Both the position numbers and the translations under genes were made by a program. The notes beneath the pieces are model-generated. The model searched no databases, was not told the origin of the DNA, and saw only the letters and a program-made list of their open reading frames with translations. A stretch of DNA of 64,000 nucleotides from Urophycis tenuis (Eukaryota; Chordata; Actinopteri; Gadiformes; Phycidae). This document shows positions 12,552-33,947 of this stretch, piece after piece. The stretch's first letter is position 1. Each line of letters starts with the position of its first letter. The stretch spans positions 294,111 through 358,110 of the forward strand of contig JAXIVH010000133.1 in NCBI GenBank assembly GCA_036785325.1. The letters are read 5' to 3'.

Positions 12552-13317
12552 CAACGTGTCAATCATTATAACCATGGCATGGATGTGCTCTATAGGCCTT
12601 TACTCTCAGTAGGTAAAGAAAAGCCGTTAAAACCTGATGCATTCTGTTGTAACCTTGCACACAGATGCATTGTAATGCTGAGGACTGCATAGCAACCGCA
12701 AATCGAACGTAACGATACATCGTAACATTGACCGCAGAGCGCAGCCACGGCTCACTGACAGGCCGACAGCATGTCTGCAGACACACGCGCACACCCACGA
12801 AAACTCGCTGTACATTTTACCTTTATTGTGCCATGATAAGATAATGTAGGCTATGCTGGCGCTGTACCAGGTCAGTGTCATATCGTATCGCGAAAACCGG
12901 GACACTTTTGCGTCCCGACGTGCTTTTGTCGAGAATCGGGACACCAGACTCAGAATAGGGACTGTCCCGGTCAAACGGGGACATCTGGTCACCCTAATGT
13001 AGCCTGTGTGATGATGATGATGATGATGATGGGATGTTTAATGTGTCATGGTCGTGGACATGTGGCTCATGTTGCAGAAGCATCTGGCACACCGCTACCT
13101 AACAGTCATTTGTGAGAACCATTATTCTGAACAGGGATGTTCCAGCTCTGACGTGTTCCCCCAAGGGTTCTTGCGCGTGTTCAGTCCCTGTGTGTGTGTG
13201 TGCGTGTACAGTATGTGTATGTGTACGTCTGTATGCACCTCGCAGCGAGCCCTGGGCGAGACGCAGGCCTCTGAGAACCCTAGGAGCCCGCGGCTGTCGT
13301 CCCCCCTGGCGTGGTAG
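618..13317 (+). CDS. grid2ip: grid2ip (delphilin), 3' part of gene, 15 exons
   Basis: Delphilin is a postsynaptic scaffold that binds the GluD2 receptor C-terminus through PDZ domains and acts on actin through an FH2 domain; that is family knowledge. Seen here: exons at 618-703, 1262-1419, 2336-2373, 2723-3033, 4439-5185, 6035-6181, 6713-6800, 7361-7438, 7929-8125, 9353-9508, 9945-10031, 10807-10936, 11303-11421, 12011-12175 and 13246-13317. They sum to 2 leading bases plus 859 codons including the stop, with every phase matching. The middle is a Ser/Pro-rich linker and the FH2 domain begins near SVKRLRWEQVE. The protein ends SSPLAW, as I recall mammalian delphilin ending. The PDZ and harmonin-like exons must lie upstream of base 1. 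All introns are GT-AG except the one after 8125, which is GC-AG. Fish have paralogues and I cannot say which this is. Confidence 0.92.
1262..1419 (+). CDS. grid2ip: grid2ip exon, linker
   Basis: The acceptor is a C-rich tract ending in ccatag and the donor is gacag/gtacag. It reads MSGLYTELGNVFTT, then a Ser/Pro/Arg linker ending PPPDDR, and leaves two bases (AG) for the next exon. The leading ATG is an internal codon, because the previous exon ends exactly on a codon boundary. Confidence 0.7.
1432..2085. repeat. CA-rich compound minisatellite
   Basis: Intron of grid2ip. Mostly (CA)n, interspersed with an irregularly repeated unit containing gcacgcacctgtacacac. Long open frames across it on both strands are artefacts of the repeat. 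Confidence 0.95.
2290..2321. repeat. (CA)n microsatellite
   Basis: A perfect CA run ending about 15 bases before the inferred 38-base exon, so it partly replaces a normal polypyrimidine tract. Confidence 0.95.
2336..2373 (+). CDS. grid2ip: grid2ip micro-exon, 38 bases (inferred)
   Basis: A 38-base segment between acceptor gatgtag and donor gtgagg. It is proposed because the flanking exons (1262-1419 and 2723-3033) cannot join in frame directly: the first leaves two bases and the second needs one. This exon fixes the phase exactly and reads RVMDGLHQYQQHLG across its joins. Transcript data were not available. Confidence 0.65.
2723..3033 (+). CDS. grid2ip: grid2ip exon, Ser/Pro linker with conserved block
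   Basis: The acceptor is ccgtcacag and the donor is gaag/gtgagg in frame. It encodes SHTKPGLSLSWKEPLP, YELYHQGSQDSNPY, GRRKKLFTFSRPP and a block ending DNDYEE. The mix of basic and Ser/Pro segments fits the delphilin region between the PDZ and FH2 domains. It is phase 0 at the 3' end. Confidence 0.88.
3034..4438 (+). other. grid2ip intron, no gene seen
   Basis: A 1.4-kb intron. 3480-3700 is AT-rich with repeated attatta-type motifs. From 4250 onward, short acaggaagtg motifs recur near the acceptor. No coding potential was recognised. Confidence 0.6.
4439..5185 (+). CDS. grid2ip: grid2ip large proline-rich exon
   Basis: A 249-codon exon between acceptor ccgctacag and donor gagagg/gtgagt. It starts MSYKDEAEPGFAPRQ and contains repeated PPPPP tracts typical of formin-homology-1-like segments that bind profilin or SH3 domains, then Gln/His-rich stretches, ending IMELQPER. 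GC content is very high. It lies just before the FH2 exons, where a proline-rich segment is expected in formin-type proteins. Confidence 0.92.
5215..5577. repeat. minisatellite, unit about 12-13 bases
   Basis: An imperfect tandem array of the unit cagttcagaagaa with variants (cagttcagcagaa, cagtcagcagaa). It starts about 30 bases after the donor at 5186 in a grid2ip intron. Confidence 0.93.
6035..6181 (+). CDS. grid2ip: grid2ip exon, start of FH2 domain
   Basis: It reads a proline-rich lead, then SSEANHMSVKRLRWEQVEKS and EGTIWGQ, the start of the FH2 domain (lasso region). A cag lies four bases upstream (6028-6030), but using it would bring an in-frame TAG at 6032. The acceptor must therefore be gtag at 6031-6034. 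Donor gtgggg. Confidence 0.93.
6192..6250. repeat. (CA)n microsatellite
   Basis: A CA/CGCA run starting about ten bases inside the intron after the exon ending at 6181. Confidence 0.9.
6281..6372. repeat. (GATA)n(GACA)n with dispersed-repeat tail
   Basis: GATA then GACA repeats followed by cttgattgatccctgtgggg. This segment commonly follows GATA arrays in fish as the end of a dispersed retroposon. Family not determined. Confidence 0.6.
6713..6800 (+). CDS. grid2ip: grid2ip FH2 exon
   Basis: Acceptor cgtgcag, donor gtaggt. It reads [29 protein letters not shown], and leaves one base that completes Lys with the next exon. This matches the FH2 N-terminal segment of delphilin. Confidence 0.93.
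7228..7292. repeat. (TG)n microsatellite
   Basis: TG run with minor interruptions in a grid2ip intron. Confidence 0.9.
7361..7438 (+). CDS. grid2ip: grid2ip FH2 exon
   Basis: The acceptor is a poly-C tract ending in cag and the donor is gtgagt. It reads PTFLPENFKKKDVVEILSHK, KAYNA. The KKxVxIL(S/D)xKKAxN pattern is the hallmark FH2 core segment. Enters in phase 1 and leaves one base. Confidence 0.95.
7571..7905. repeat. C-rich minisatellite, unit about 30-35 bases
   Basis: About eight imperfect copies built on ctcctccacacctgtctc plus a poly-C and aaacaccacc segment. It runs up to the poly-C acceptor of the exon at 7929. Confidence 0.85.
7929..8125 (+). CDS. grid2ip: grid2ip FH2 exon with GC donor
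   Basis: Reads SILIAHLKLSPAELRQVLM, then LEPAHIKQLLLYAPDEEEVA and SEPDQFIFQ. The frame requires the exon to end at CAG 8123-8125, which is followed by gcacgt, so the intron is GC-AG. The nearest GT (8131) would add five bases and shift the frame. Confidence 0.92.
8185..8530. repeat. GA-rich tract and 22-base minisatellite
   Basis: GA repeats, then about ten copies of a 22-base unit agagagggatggagagagac from 8283, with some gggagg variants. Confidence 0.9.
9075..9322 (+). mobile_element. L2/SINE-type retroposon 3' tail, truncated
   Basis: Ends with gtcactttggataaaagcgt, ctgctaaat and a short (atgtaa) repeat. This is the conserved 3' tail shared by fish L2-type LINEs and their SINEs. The upstream AT-rich part may be L2 3' UTR. 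The 5' limit is uncertain. Confidence 0.6.
9353..9508 (+). CDS. grid2ip: grid2ip FH2 exon
   Basis: Acceptor cacctccag, donor gtacaa. It reads MLMVPEYKTRLRSLHFKTTL, AEKTEEMKVAYEYIYKAS and SSKKLAKILE. Phase 0 at both ends. An L2-type retroposon tail ends about 30 bases before the acceptor. Confidence 0.95.
9945..10031 (+). CDS. grid2ip: grid2ip FH2 exon with GNYLN core
   Basis: Acceptor ccggcccag, donor gtgcgg. It reads FVLAMGNYLNNGQPKNSRTT, GFKINFLTE. The GNYLN(N/D)G motif is the FH2 signature. Twenty-nine codons, phase 0 at both ends. Confidence 0.96.
10205..10718 (+). mobile_element. 5'-truncated L2-type LINE, end of reverse-transcriptase ORF
   Basis: Within a grid2ip intron. The frame up to TAA at 10559 reads LPVQFRIQYKVLLVTFKALH, NLAPPYLSDLL, TMGSRAFSRSAPRLWNSLPP and HFKSQLKTHLFKTAYSV, the C-terminus of fish L2/CR1-group ORF2. 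A 3' UTR with ggcgcctactaaataaaatg and a (tta)n tail follows. Only the last ~100 codons remain, so it is a dead copy. Confidence 0.88.
10807..10936 (+). CDS. grid2ip: grid2ip FH2 exon
   Basis: Acceptor tccttccag, donor gtacag. It reads LSTTKTVDGKSTFLHILAKS, LCQHFPELLNFDRDLTTVPL, AAK, and leaves one base. Strong FH2 post-domain similarity. Confidence 0.95.
11069..11131. repeat. (GA)n microsatellite
   Basis: Uninterrupted GA run in a grid2ip intron. Confidence 0.95.
11258..11293. repeat. (GTT)n microsatellite
   Basis: About twelve GTT units ending about ten bases before the acceptor of the exon at 11303, where they serve as part of the pyrimidine-containing tract. Confidence 0.95.
11303..11421 (+). 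CDS. grid2ip: grid2ip FH2 exon
   Basis: Acceptor gttcgtccag, donor gtatcc. It reads NQRAVTSELVDLHSTIQDIR, TACAKIPATSEDHFASVMS. A (GTT)n tract lies directly before the acceptor. Confidence 0.95.
11574..11941 (+). mobile_element. V-type tRNA-derived SINE with target-site duplication
   Basis: The head gggcggcacggtggtgcagt leads into a box-A-like gtggttagcac and box B ggttcgaatcc. The central block tgtgtggagtttgcatgttc tccccgtg is the one conserved in V-SINEs, and the element ends in gga tggat-type repeats. Direct repeats tgggttcaaac (11561-11571) and tgggttcaagc (11942-11952) flank it as a target-site duplication with one difference. Lies in a grid2ip intron. Confidence 0.85.
12011..12175 (+). 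CDS. grid2ip: grid2ip FH2 exon
   Basis: Acceptor gccaccccag, donor gtgaga. It reads SFLENSHPAVQSLDALQSRA, MEEFSKVASYFGEDSKATST, EVFFGIFTEFMSKFE, the last FH2 helices. Fifty-five codons, phase 0. Confidence 0.95.
12248..12996. mobile_element. Non-autonomous hAT-type DNA transposon
   Basis: Perfect terminal inverted repeats tagggtgaccagat (12248-12261) and atctggtcaccctaa-side copy ending at 12996. Flanking 8-base direct repeats are atggagcc (12240-12247) and atgtagcc (12997-13004), 7 of 8 identical. There is no transposase frame. Internal CA and TG microsatellites (12319-12373 and 12487-12546) have expanded inside it. Lies in the last grid2ip intron. Confidence 0.8.
13246..13317 (+). CDS. grid2ip: grid2ip terminal coding exon
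   Basis: Acceptor cacctcgcag. It reads RALGETQASENPRSPRLSSP, LAW, stop TAG at 13315-13317. It completes the KFERAL helix end and the delphilin-type C-terminus. Confidence 0.92.
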   Translation, partial: RALGETQASENPRSPRLSSPLAW

Positions 13318-14545
13318 GAGCGCCCTGCCCGTCGCCGTGACAACGACGCCGCCGGCCCGGCCCATTAAAAAACCCCCCCACCCGTCCCACTTCGCTCTGT
13401 TCAACCAAAGTGCCAAGATTACACCAGGAGGACCACCGATCACCGCCAGGCCCCCCCCCCAACACCAACACTTCCCCTCGGCCAGCCAGAGCTCGTCAGC
13501 CACCCCGGGGTCACAGAGGTCGCGTGGTCAGAGAGGTCGTGGGTCAAAAGGTCAACAGTGTGGCTGTCTGTGAGGCAGCCGGGGTGACTGAACGCACCGT
13601 CTTGGTGCGAGTGCTGTAAGCAAGGGAGAACGAGACGTAGGTAATAGCAACAAGTGGTCTAAACATGAAATCATCACCTTGTTTAATGTATGATTATACA
13701 GCAACAAAAAAAAGGAAAGAAAAAAAAGGAAATCTATATTTTCTATCGGATCATATTCCAGAGGTGTATAGAATAAAAAGGTGGATATATAACTTAGATA
13801 TACGATACATGCCAGTTGATTGTACTACTGTAAGATACGCAGATAGCCAGAAGCCATACCTGGGTTTGGTAAATCAGTTAACTACAGTTATGCTCTCCTA
13901 CCGACGCCCATAGAGAACTATCTGGTTATATTGGCTGTAGAAAACGTTGTAGGCCTACAACAATATGCAAAAATCTCTCCATAAGAAAAACAAAAAACAC
14001 CAGTATTTTCTTGGGGTTTTCGAAACGAGCTGCAAGAGTGCGCTTAGTTCAGTGTTTGCCGGCTTGTTACAATAGACGTCCTCGACAGATAAGCTGACTG
14101 TAAATAGATACAGTATTTTCGGACCAGTCCATTTTCACGGGTCGAAACGAGTCCCATACGATGTAGCGATGTTGCCATGGCGTGTTTTTTGTTCTCTACG
14201 TTGGTGTTTTATGATTAACATTTGAACGTTCACGCGGTTCGCTATGCATTCTCTCTCCGTTCCCTTTTCTGATGATATGCTCTTATTTCCGCGGCTCCCT
14301 TGAACAGCCACCCGACGTGACGCGCAGCTCGAATCAGGCTTTTAACGCTACCTGTGAACGCGTGGACTGTGTGTGGGGTTTTTTTGTACAGTGTTGCGTG
14401 TATTCGTTTTGTGTCGGGAGTCATTTGCATGTTTTGTGAAAGTCAGTTGTCGTAAATTTATGTTAACAAAAAAAGAATGCACATCTGCTCTTGTTTTAGT
14501 TTCATTTTATAGTTGTTTTAAAATAAAAATGAAAGTCTGCTAATG
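13318..14545 (+). other. grid2ip: grid2ip 3' UTR (inferred) with poly(A) signals
   Basis: Sequence after the stop holds no coding signal and is AT-richer from 13.68 kb onward. AATAAA motifs sit at 13772-13777 and 14522-14527. The second is followed by a T/G-rich stretch and fits the 3' end better. The boundary is an estimate. Confidence 0.5.
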
Positions 14546-15490
14546 TTTACCGTTTTGTTGTCTGTGCGTTATTTGGAGAAAAAAAAGAGACAAAAACAAA
14601 ATGGCCCCAAAAACACGAGCACAAACGAAACACAGTAAAAGGTTACGCACTTTTTCTACTGATTCACGATGGGGCCGCCGGTACCTGGACCCCTACCTGA
14701 CTCTGTGTAGGGGTGAGGATGCACACACTCTAAACATCTCTGACATGGAAGCGTGCAACACGGCTGCTGGTGTTCCAGTGAGGACAGCCCTCCTGTGGGC
14801 CCCTATGGGGACGGGGTCGAGGCAGGGGAGCCGTCCTTCCTGCAACATGCCACCAGGTGGCTTTCCTGGGCTGCTCCAACACAGGTGTGTGTGTGAGTGA
14901 GTGAGTGAGTGAGAGAGAGTAACCAAAATGGTAAGGAAAGAAAGTCTTGCAAGTAAGTACTTTGAATGCGACTAATTGTTTAGTTTCCCCCGATAAAGCA
15001 TCCAAATTAACTATTGGACTTGACCAATACGCACAAGTTATTGCAAAGGTGAACCGTGGTGTGGGTCAATGGCTCCCCCTGCAGGTGAAACACGTGCTAC
15101 TGCATGCAGAACGTCCGACATGGTACCAGGTCACCTGTTGATTCGTGTTGATGAGACACACCTGTGATCCACTTAGAACCTCAATGAAGAAAACCTGAAA
15201 GTGTTTCTTTTAAAGCGGGTCAAGGGGGTTTGGCCCTCCTTTGAGGGAGACAAAAATATATATATTTGAAAAGAACGTTTTAAAACTCACCTTATATTTT
15301 ATTTTATAAAACCCCTCAAAATCCGTGGAGCCCAAAGAAGGCACCATACTGGATCTCTCAGAACCAAGCCCACCAGAAACCAGAACTTGGATGGCCAGTT
15401 AATACACAGAATCTACTAACATGCTTGTTGTTTTTACTTTCTTGCTGACGCATCACTTCTCACCATCACGGCAGAGCTGGACAAAGGACA
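14546..15490. other. Intergenic space between convergent grid2ip and arhgap17
   Basis: No gene recognised. A 99-codon open frame at 14601 has no family resemblance. A short (gtga)n run lies at 14894-14917. The true border depends on which poly(A) sites are used on each side. Confidence 0.5.
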
Positions 15491-17608
15491 AGCCGTTATT
15501 AACTTTATATACTTTATTTTTCTTTGGAAATGAACTATAACCAACCATTCATATCACATTAGGTTTATTCCAACGGTTTTAAGCTCGCCGGCCGGCATAT
15601 ACAACAACAAAACTAGCGAGCTTAAGAAAAAAAAATTGCAGCATCATCATCATCATTATCATCATCATCATCATCTCTAGTTTAATGGCATCATGTCGTC
15701 TGGAGGACTTAAGGACTGCTGACTGTCGCGGGGTAAGGCCATGAGGTACACCAGCAGAGAGCACGGGGGGAGGGGGAGGGGGGGAGGAGGGGGAGGAGGG
15801 GGAGGGAGGGGGGGAGGCGGACAGAGAAGAAGCGTGATTGTCTACCGAAAAAAAAACAAAGGAAAAAAAAAAAAAGCGTTTCCACAAGACGAGCGCGACC
15901 CAACTCTCCTTGGTACCGTGCTGGTTTCGCTCGCCGGTCCGGAACCAACCCATCATCAGATTCATCAAGGAAACAACACAAAATAATAAAAAAATACTCC
16001 CAAGCTGTGCGTACACGCAAACAGACATCGGCGACGCAGCCATTTGTTGTTGGGTTTTTTTTTTTTTATTCTGACCTGGCAGAAGAAAAAAACAATAAAA
16101 CATAAAAAGGAAACTCTGACACCGCCTCACGACCGAGTCTACGCACGGGGATGTCGGCGTAAACCCAGCTCAGCGGGGAAAGACGCTTCTCTTCTCCAAC
16201 ATCCAGTAAAGTCTTTAACGGGCGCGTCTCATCAGCCACGCAGACGTCGCCTTCTCCCCCAGCTCCCTTACATTCAACTCCTCTTCGTCGTCTGGTGTGC
16301 CTGTAACAACCCCCCCCCCCCCCGGCAGAACCAGCATGTGTGAGACACACGGAGGAGGAGGAGGAGATGCAGAGAACGCTCGCCGGCTGCAGGGGAGAGA
16401 TGCTACAACACGGATCCTGAGCCACGTGGGCTCGGCCAAACATCTGCTCGTCAGTGCAGCCCCTCACGTTGGGTCTCCTGGTGGAGAACCTCAACGTGTC
16501 AGTTCCATTATAATCTGGGGGCCCGGTTCCCTCGCCCTGCCACCCCCACCCCCCTCCCACCCCCCACAGAGCCTTTGCTGCAAAGGGAAGGTTTTTTTTT
16601 TTTTTTTCCAAGGAAAATACTGAAAGCATCTGGGGTCCTTCCCAGTTGTAAAAAACAGAGCGACGAGAGCGTTATTAACAACAAAGGGGTTTCTGGTGGA
16701 ACCCGGATTAAGGCATGGTTTAGTTTTCTTAAGGAGAGCCGCCAGCTTCAAGGCCAGCGAGACACGGGGAATGTGTGGCGTTCCCTCGCTTCAATAAATA
16801 CAACCGGAGACGGGGGGCCGGGGTCGGGACGCGCGGGGGGGGCCGGAGACCACCGACAGAAGGTCAGGGGGTCAAGGGGGGGTCAGAAGGTCAGAGGGTC
16901 ACAGGACAGTGAAACGAGTGGTTTGGACGACCGGGTCCTGCGGTCACCAGCTGCAGCCCTCAGCAACACTTTTGGTTTTTTTTTCTTTTTTCTATTGTGT
17001 TCATTTCCCTCTGCAAAAAAAAACAAACAAAAAAAAAAAAACAACAACAACAACAAAAAAACACCCATGGAAATGCAAAAAAGCTTCCCGAGTTCACCGC
17101 CGGCCCGCGTGGCGTCGGACTCGTGACCCACCGCGACCCAGCGGCTCGCCAGCGCTGAGCCTGCTGGTCGCTCTGCTGGAACCTCTCCTTCCAGCAGAGG
17201 TTCCTCGCCGCCCTCATCAGCTCATCTGGATCTATTTACCGTTTTGCATACTGTGGGGAACTGACTTATTATGCGTCCACAGTCCCAAGCGGAAACTTCT
17301 ATAACGTGTAACGTGAAGCTTTGAGCGCGTTCGCCTGTGAGTGTGCGCGTGTGCATGTGTGCGCGTGTGCATGTGTGTGCGTGCGTATGTGTGCGTGTGT
17401 ACGTGTGCGCGCGTGTGTGCGCGTGTGTGTGTGGGCTGCACAGTGGGGAAGGGGTGGAGAGTGGAGCAACAGGTGGGTGGTGATCGTAGGGGTGGGATTG
17501 GGGGAGGGGCGGAGCTTGCTAACCCCCCCCCCACACACACGCACGCACACACACACACAAAGACCCCCTCCTCTTCCTCCTCCTCCTCCTCCTGGGCGCT
17601 TTCTCTCC
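15491..17608 (-). other. arhgap17: arhgap17 3' UTR (inferred)
   Basis: The minus strand after the arhgap17 stop. AATAAA signals on the minus strand correspond to plus-strand tttatt at 16065-16070, 15564-15569 and 15513-15518. The UTR contains A/T homopolymers, an atc-repeat (15642-15676), a G-rich block (15767-15818) and an 11-base-pair stem-loop at 17171-17199. Confidence 0.5.
17340..17440. repeat. TG/GC-rich simple repeat
   Basis: Imperfect (TG)n with gtgcgcgtgtgcat units in the inferred arhgap17 3' UTR. Confidence 0.85.
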
Positions 17609-29919
<12,311 letters not shown>

Positions 29920-30119
29920 NNNNNNNNNNNNNNNNNNNNNNNNNNNNNNNNNNNNNNNNNNNNNNNNNNNNNNNNNNNNNNNNNNNNNNNNNNNNNNNNN
30001 NNNNNNNNNNNNNNNNNNNNNNNNNNNNNNNNNNNNNNNNNNNNNNNNNNNNNNNNNNNNNNNNNNNNNNNNNNNNNNNNNNNNNNNNNNNNNNNNNNNN
30101 NNNNNNNNNNNNNNNNNNN
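29920..30119. other. Assembly gap (200 N)
   Basis: Exactly 200 N, so the length is probably a placeholder. It cuts an arhgap17 BAR exon. The sequence beyond it belongs to the foxj1 neighbourhood rather than to arhgap17. Confidence 1.
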
Positions 30120-30289
30120 GGTGCCAGTGCTTGTACACCCACCCATACGGCACCGTCGTGCGCTCCTGAAAGTCCCCGGGAGAAGGGAACCCTTTTCTGG
30201 GCTCCGTCCCTACTGGGTGTGGGGGTGTTGGGTAACGTACCACCGGGGCGTGTCCCCCCGAGGCGTGCAAATAACATTGGCCTGAGAAA

Positions 30290-31804
30290 GTAGGTATCAT
30301 ACACTTTGTTTTATTTAATTTATTGTTAAACAAGAGGTTGTTTTTTTTATTGCATTGAGGCATGATTGATTGCATTATTGAAATGATCGTAAAAAAAAGC
30401 AACAATATAAATAACAGGGTGAGATCAAGGGTTCATGTTAAATTGATTTATACAACAGAGAATTTCCAGCTTTTAAAAGTATGATTTCATAGCCAGTGCA
30501 TTAATAATTTTACTACAACAACAACAACAAAAAAAGAATCTACAATATCGTATTCAAACATACCGTAAAATACACATTTGTGAAAAAAAAAAGATTTACA
30601 AATTTAAAAAAAAAAAAGACGTACACAAACAAACCATTTGAAGACCGTTGAAATCCATCACCCAGTGGACAGTATACAGAGCAATCACTCTTCACTAAAT
30701 GTCCTCCCTCCTCATCAAAAGACTACACACCAAGCAACTGCATAATTTTCCTCATCTCAACAGTTTGGCGGAATAAAAACGAACAAGTCCCTCTCCCTCC
30801 CTCGGTGAAGGGTATTTTATTTTATTTTAAATTGGATTCGCAGTCGAGGACAGCAAACACAAACCCTTTGGTCAAGTTGAAAAAACACAAATAATTGCAG
30901 TGAGAGCGAGTTTGTGGCGAAATGAAAGCTCTGTACAAAATCAAACAACACCGCGTCACTGCGTGGGGGATTAGTGATCCCTATCTAGAAGACGGCAAGG
31001 TCAGAAGATGATTATGAAAAGAATGAGTAAAGGTTGCTGAGAAGTTCTCTCTCTTTTTTTTAAAAACATTGCTCCTCCTATAAAAGTGCATAATATCTCT
31101 AGATCACGTCCCCGCGAGGAGATCACGTTGGGCTTTTTCCTTCGCCCCTCCTTTGCGGCACGTCATCCCTACTCCGCTGACTCTCGGCCACTGGCTCCAT
31201 TGATACATACTCCAGCGAGAATATATAATAAATTATCTATTTGACAGTATCGTAAATCGAAATGCTTTCTTTTAATATCCCACGTTAAATTAAAAGTACT
31301 CTGGTCGTCCTTCTCACGGTAAAAACCTCTCTGATAAAATATGCCTTGTGAGGCGCAGGTCTCTGTGGTGGATGAAGGGCTCATTGCATGCCAGTGAAAC
31401 CACTGCAGGATGCTAATATGGCAAAACAGAAGCTTCCGGGCCTCTGGCCTGGCGTGGTGTCCCGAGACGGCTCCAGACGCTAGCCCCCCCCCCCTCCCTC
31501 CCCCATTGTCCTCCCGAAAACCCAGCCTCTCTCTCTCCTCCAGAGTCGTTCTGCAGGAGGTTTGCTCCTCGAGCTTCGCAAAGCAGAAGAAGACTCGCCG
31601 CGTTTTAACTCCTCGTTTTTTGAGTCCGGCTCCGCACCCAGAACGGTGCCGCTAACTCTCTCCTCGCCGTTCGAACAGAGTTCTGAGTGTGTTGCGAGGT
31701 TCTCCTGGTCCTGACCCCACCACCGCCCCCACCCCCTCCCCTCCCTGCTCCTCCGGTCCTCCTCGGGGTGGGAACCCGACAGGCGGTCCCGGGGGGTTCA
31801 AAGG
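30290..31804 (-). other. foxj1b: foxj1 3' UTR (inferred)
   Basis: The minus strand after the foxj1 stop, AT-rich with A/T homopolymers. Minus-strand AATAAA signals lie at 30319-30324 and 30310-30315, with others near 30810-30826. The segment 30120-30289, next to the gap, is not recognised. Confidence 0.5.
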
Positions 31805-32888
31805 TCACAGGTAGGCCTCCACGCGTTCCCACGGCTGCATCTCCGCGAAGAATCCCTCGCACAGGCCGAAGCCCTGGTCCAGGGAGAGGGGGATGACCTG
31901 CGCCTCCTCCTTGATCTCCTCCCAGGGCAGGATCACCACCTCCTCGGGCTGCTCCGGGAACAGCGTGGAGGCCTCCTCAAACTGCTGCAGGTGGAGGTGG
32001 GCTGCAGCAGCATCTGGTCCTGGTGCTGCTGCTGCTGCTGCGGGTGGTGGTGCTGGTGATGGTGCGGCACGTGGAGGTCGGAGGTCATGCCGGCGTGGCC
32101 CACCTCCACGTTGGCCCCGCAGCTCAGCTCCAGGTAGCCGTAGGACGACGACAACGGCGGCGGTGGGTGGTGGTGATGGTGGTGGTGGTGGTGGTGGTGG
32201 TGCCGGCCGGGTTTTGCCGATCGTCGGTCGCCCCGCCCTGGAGCTCGCCCTCGGCGCCGCACCACCTCCCCGACAGCCCCCCGGCCGCCACCCGCCGCCC
32301 GCCACCGCCGACGGGTGCCTGGCGGCCTGCAGGGTGGCCTCCATCTCGCAGCCCCAGCGAGCTGAGCGCCGTGTTGATGTCCAGGTCCTCGAAGTTGCTG
32401 CAGCTCCCGCCCAGCACGTCGTCGAAGACGGACGCCAGGTCGAAGTCCCCGCGCAGCAGGTCCCCGCCGCCGCCCGCCGCCCGCGGTGCGCCTCCGTGGC
32501 CAGCAGGGGGGACTTGGGCGTGGGCGCGCCCTTGCAGCCGTTGTTCTTGCCCGCCGGGTGGAGCTTGCGCCGGCCCCCCACCGCCCACCGCCCTGGTAAA
32601 GGCAGCCATTTTGGATCCGACCGGCGGTAAGGGGTCTCCCGGCCGAGTTTGCCGGAGCGGTGGGCGCCGCCGTTATTGTTGTTGTTGCTGTTGCTGTTGC
32701 TGTTGCTGTTGTTGTTGTTGTTGTTGAAGTGGTTGGTGGACATCCTGCGGCGCTTGAAGATGCCGTCCACAAACATGTCGGCGTACTGGGGGTCGATCTG
32801 CCAGAAGCCGCCCTTCCCCCGGCTCGTCCTTCTGCCGCGGCACCTTCAGGAAGCACTTGTTGAGGGACAGGTTGTGGCGGATGGAGTT
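31805..32888 (-). CDS. foxj1b: foxj1 coding exon 2, about five apparent frameshifts
   Basis: Acceptor gccctgcag. It opens NSIRHNLSLNKCFLKVPRQK DEPG. Shifts: an extra C:G in the run at 32816-32820 (before FWQIDPQYADMFVDG), one near 32455-32490 (before GDLLRGDFDLASVFDDVLGG), one in the run at 32352-32355 (before CEMEATLQAARHPS), one near 32210-32310 (before a His tract and SSSYGYLELSCG), and one near 31985-32010 (before LQQFEEASTLFPEQPEE). An Asn-rich tract from GTT/GCT-type repeats lies at 32678-32727. Confidence 0.85.
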
Positions 32889-33528
32889 CTGCAGGGCCCG
32901 GACACCGCGCAGGAGAGGAAGAGGAGGGAGAGGAGGGAGAGGAGAACACGGTGAGCCACAACCAAAGGGGGGGTCATGAAACATAATGAAAGTTTTTACG
33001 GAATGGACTGTATAAAACATGAACATATGGATGTGTTGTGTGTGCGTGAGTGTGTGTGTGCGTGTGTGTGTGTGTGTGTGCGTGCCTGTGTGTGTGCGTG
33101 TCTTTGTAGGGGGGAGAATGTGCGACGTGAGGAGCAGGGTGTATTGTTGTTGTTTGTATAGGAAAGCAAATGTACCTAATGAGGCTTTTGAGTAACACAG
33201 CTCTGTGCATTTCAAACATGATCAGCTGGGCTTAGCTGCCCGCCCTCTGAGGAACCCTCATTAACACACGTGCACATGTACTGGCATACACACACACACA
33301 CACACACGCACACACACGTACACACACACACACACACAAACGCACGTGCAGTTCACGCATCCACACACGCTCACACACACACACACAACAGTGGGACGCA
33401 TCCACACACATACAAAGACAATACAAACACACACGCACACACACGCACGCACACACACACACACACACGCACTTAACACACCCCCGCTGCACTTAACACT
33501 ATTCCCCTCAGGTGAAACCCTGCAAGAG

Positions 33529-33615
<87 letters not shown>

Positions 33616-33947
33616 GATGGAAATGTTTTAGAGAGATGTTGGCATAACAACACACTTGTCGTGCCCATCATCCAGGGTTACCATGAAAATCGGCCTCCTC
33701 GATATTTTTCTTTAAATCTGCCTCATTACGCGCTCGATCATTCCAGTCGCTACTCTGTTTGAGCCATTTCCCCCAAAAATAAAACCTACGCAAATAACGA
33801 CGCGATGAGCGCAGTTCGAGCAGACATATGGGAACGGAGCGAGGGGGGGGGGTGTCTGGTGATAGCAGGCAGGTGATGGCGCTCACCTTTCCTTCCCTGC
33901 CATTTATCTAACGCATCAATAATGGAAGAGAGCGAGCGACCGGTTAC
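32889..33947 (-). other. foxj1 intron
   Basis: A 1.06-kb intron containing a TG run (33048-33104), CA runs (33287-33345 and 33425-33470) and a (CT)n tract at 33531-33611. It splits the forkhead domain after SWQ. Confidence 0.85.
33531..33611. repeat. (CT)n microsatellite
   Basis: An 80-base perfect CT run inside the foxj1 intron. Confidence 0.97.

Noticed and set aside
14601..14900. 99-codon frame MAPKTRAQTKHSK... between the convergent genes
   Set aside because: No homology recognised, no polyadenylation or splice context of its own. Likely chance.
15579..15625. Inverted repeat ttaagctcgc/gcgagcttaa near the convergent 3' ends as a terminator
   Set aside because: Only 10 base pairs with a loop of about 27 bases, and stem-loop terminators are not how these genes end. 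Likely incidental.
30120..30290. Possible continuation of arhgap17 after the gap (frame with FQERTTVPYGWVYKHW)
   Set aside because: It does not resemble the ARHGAP17 BAR domain and I do not recognise it. Left unannotated.
31893..32727. Plus-strand frames of 234-245 codons over foxj1
   Set aside because: Antisense shadows of the foxj1 exon 2 coding sequence.
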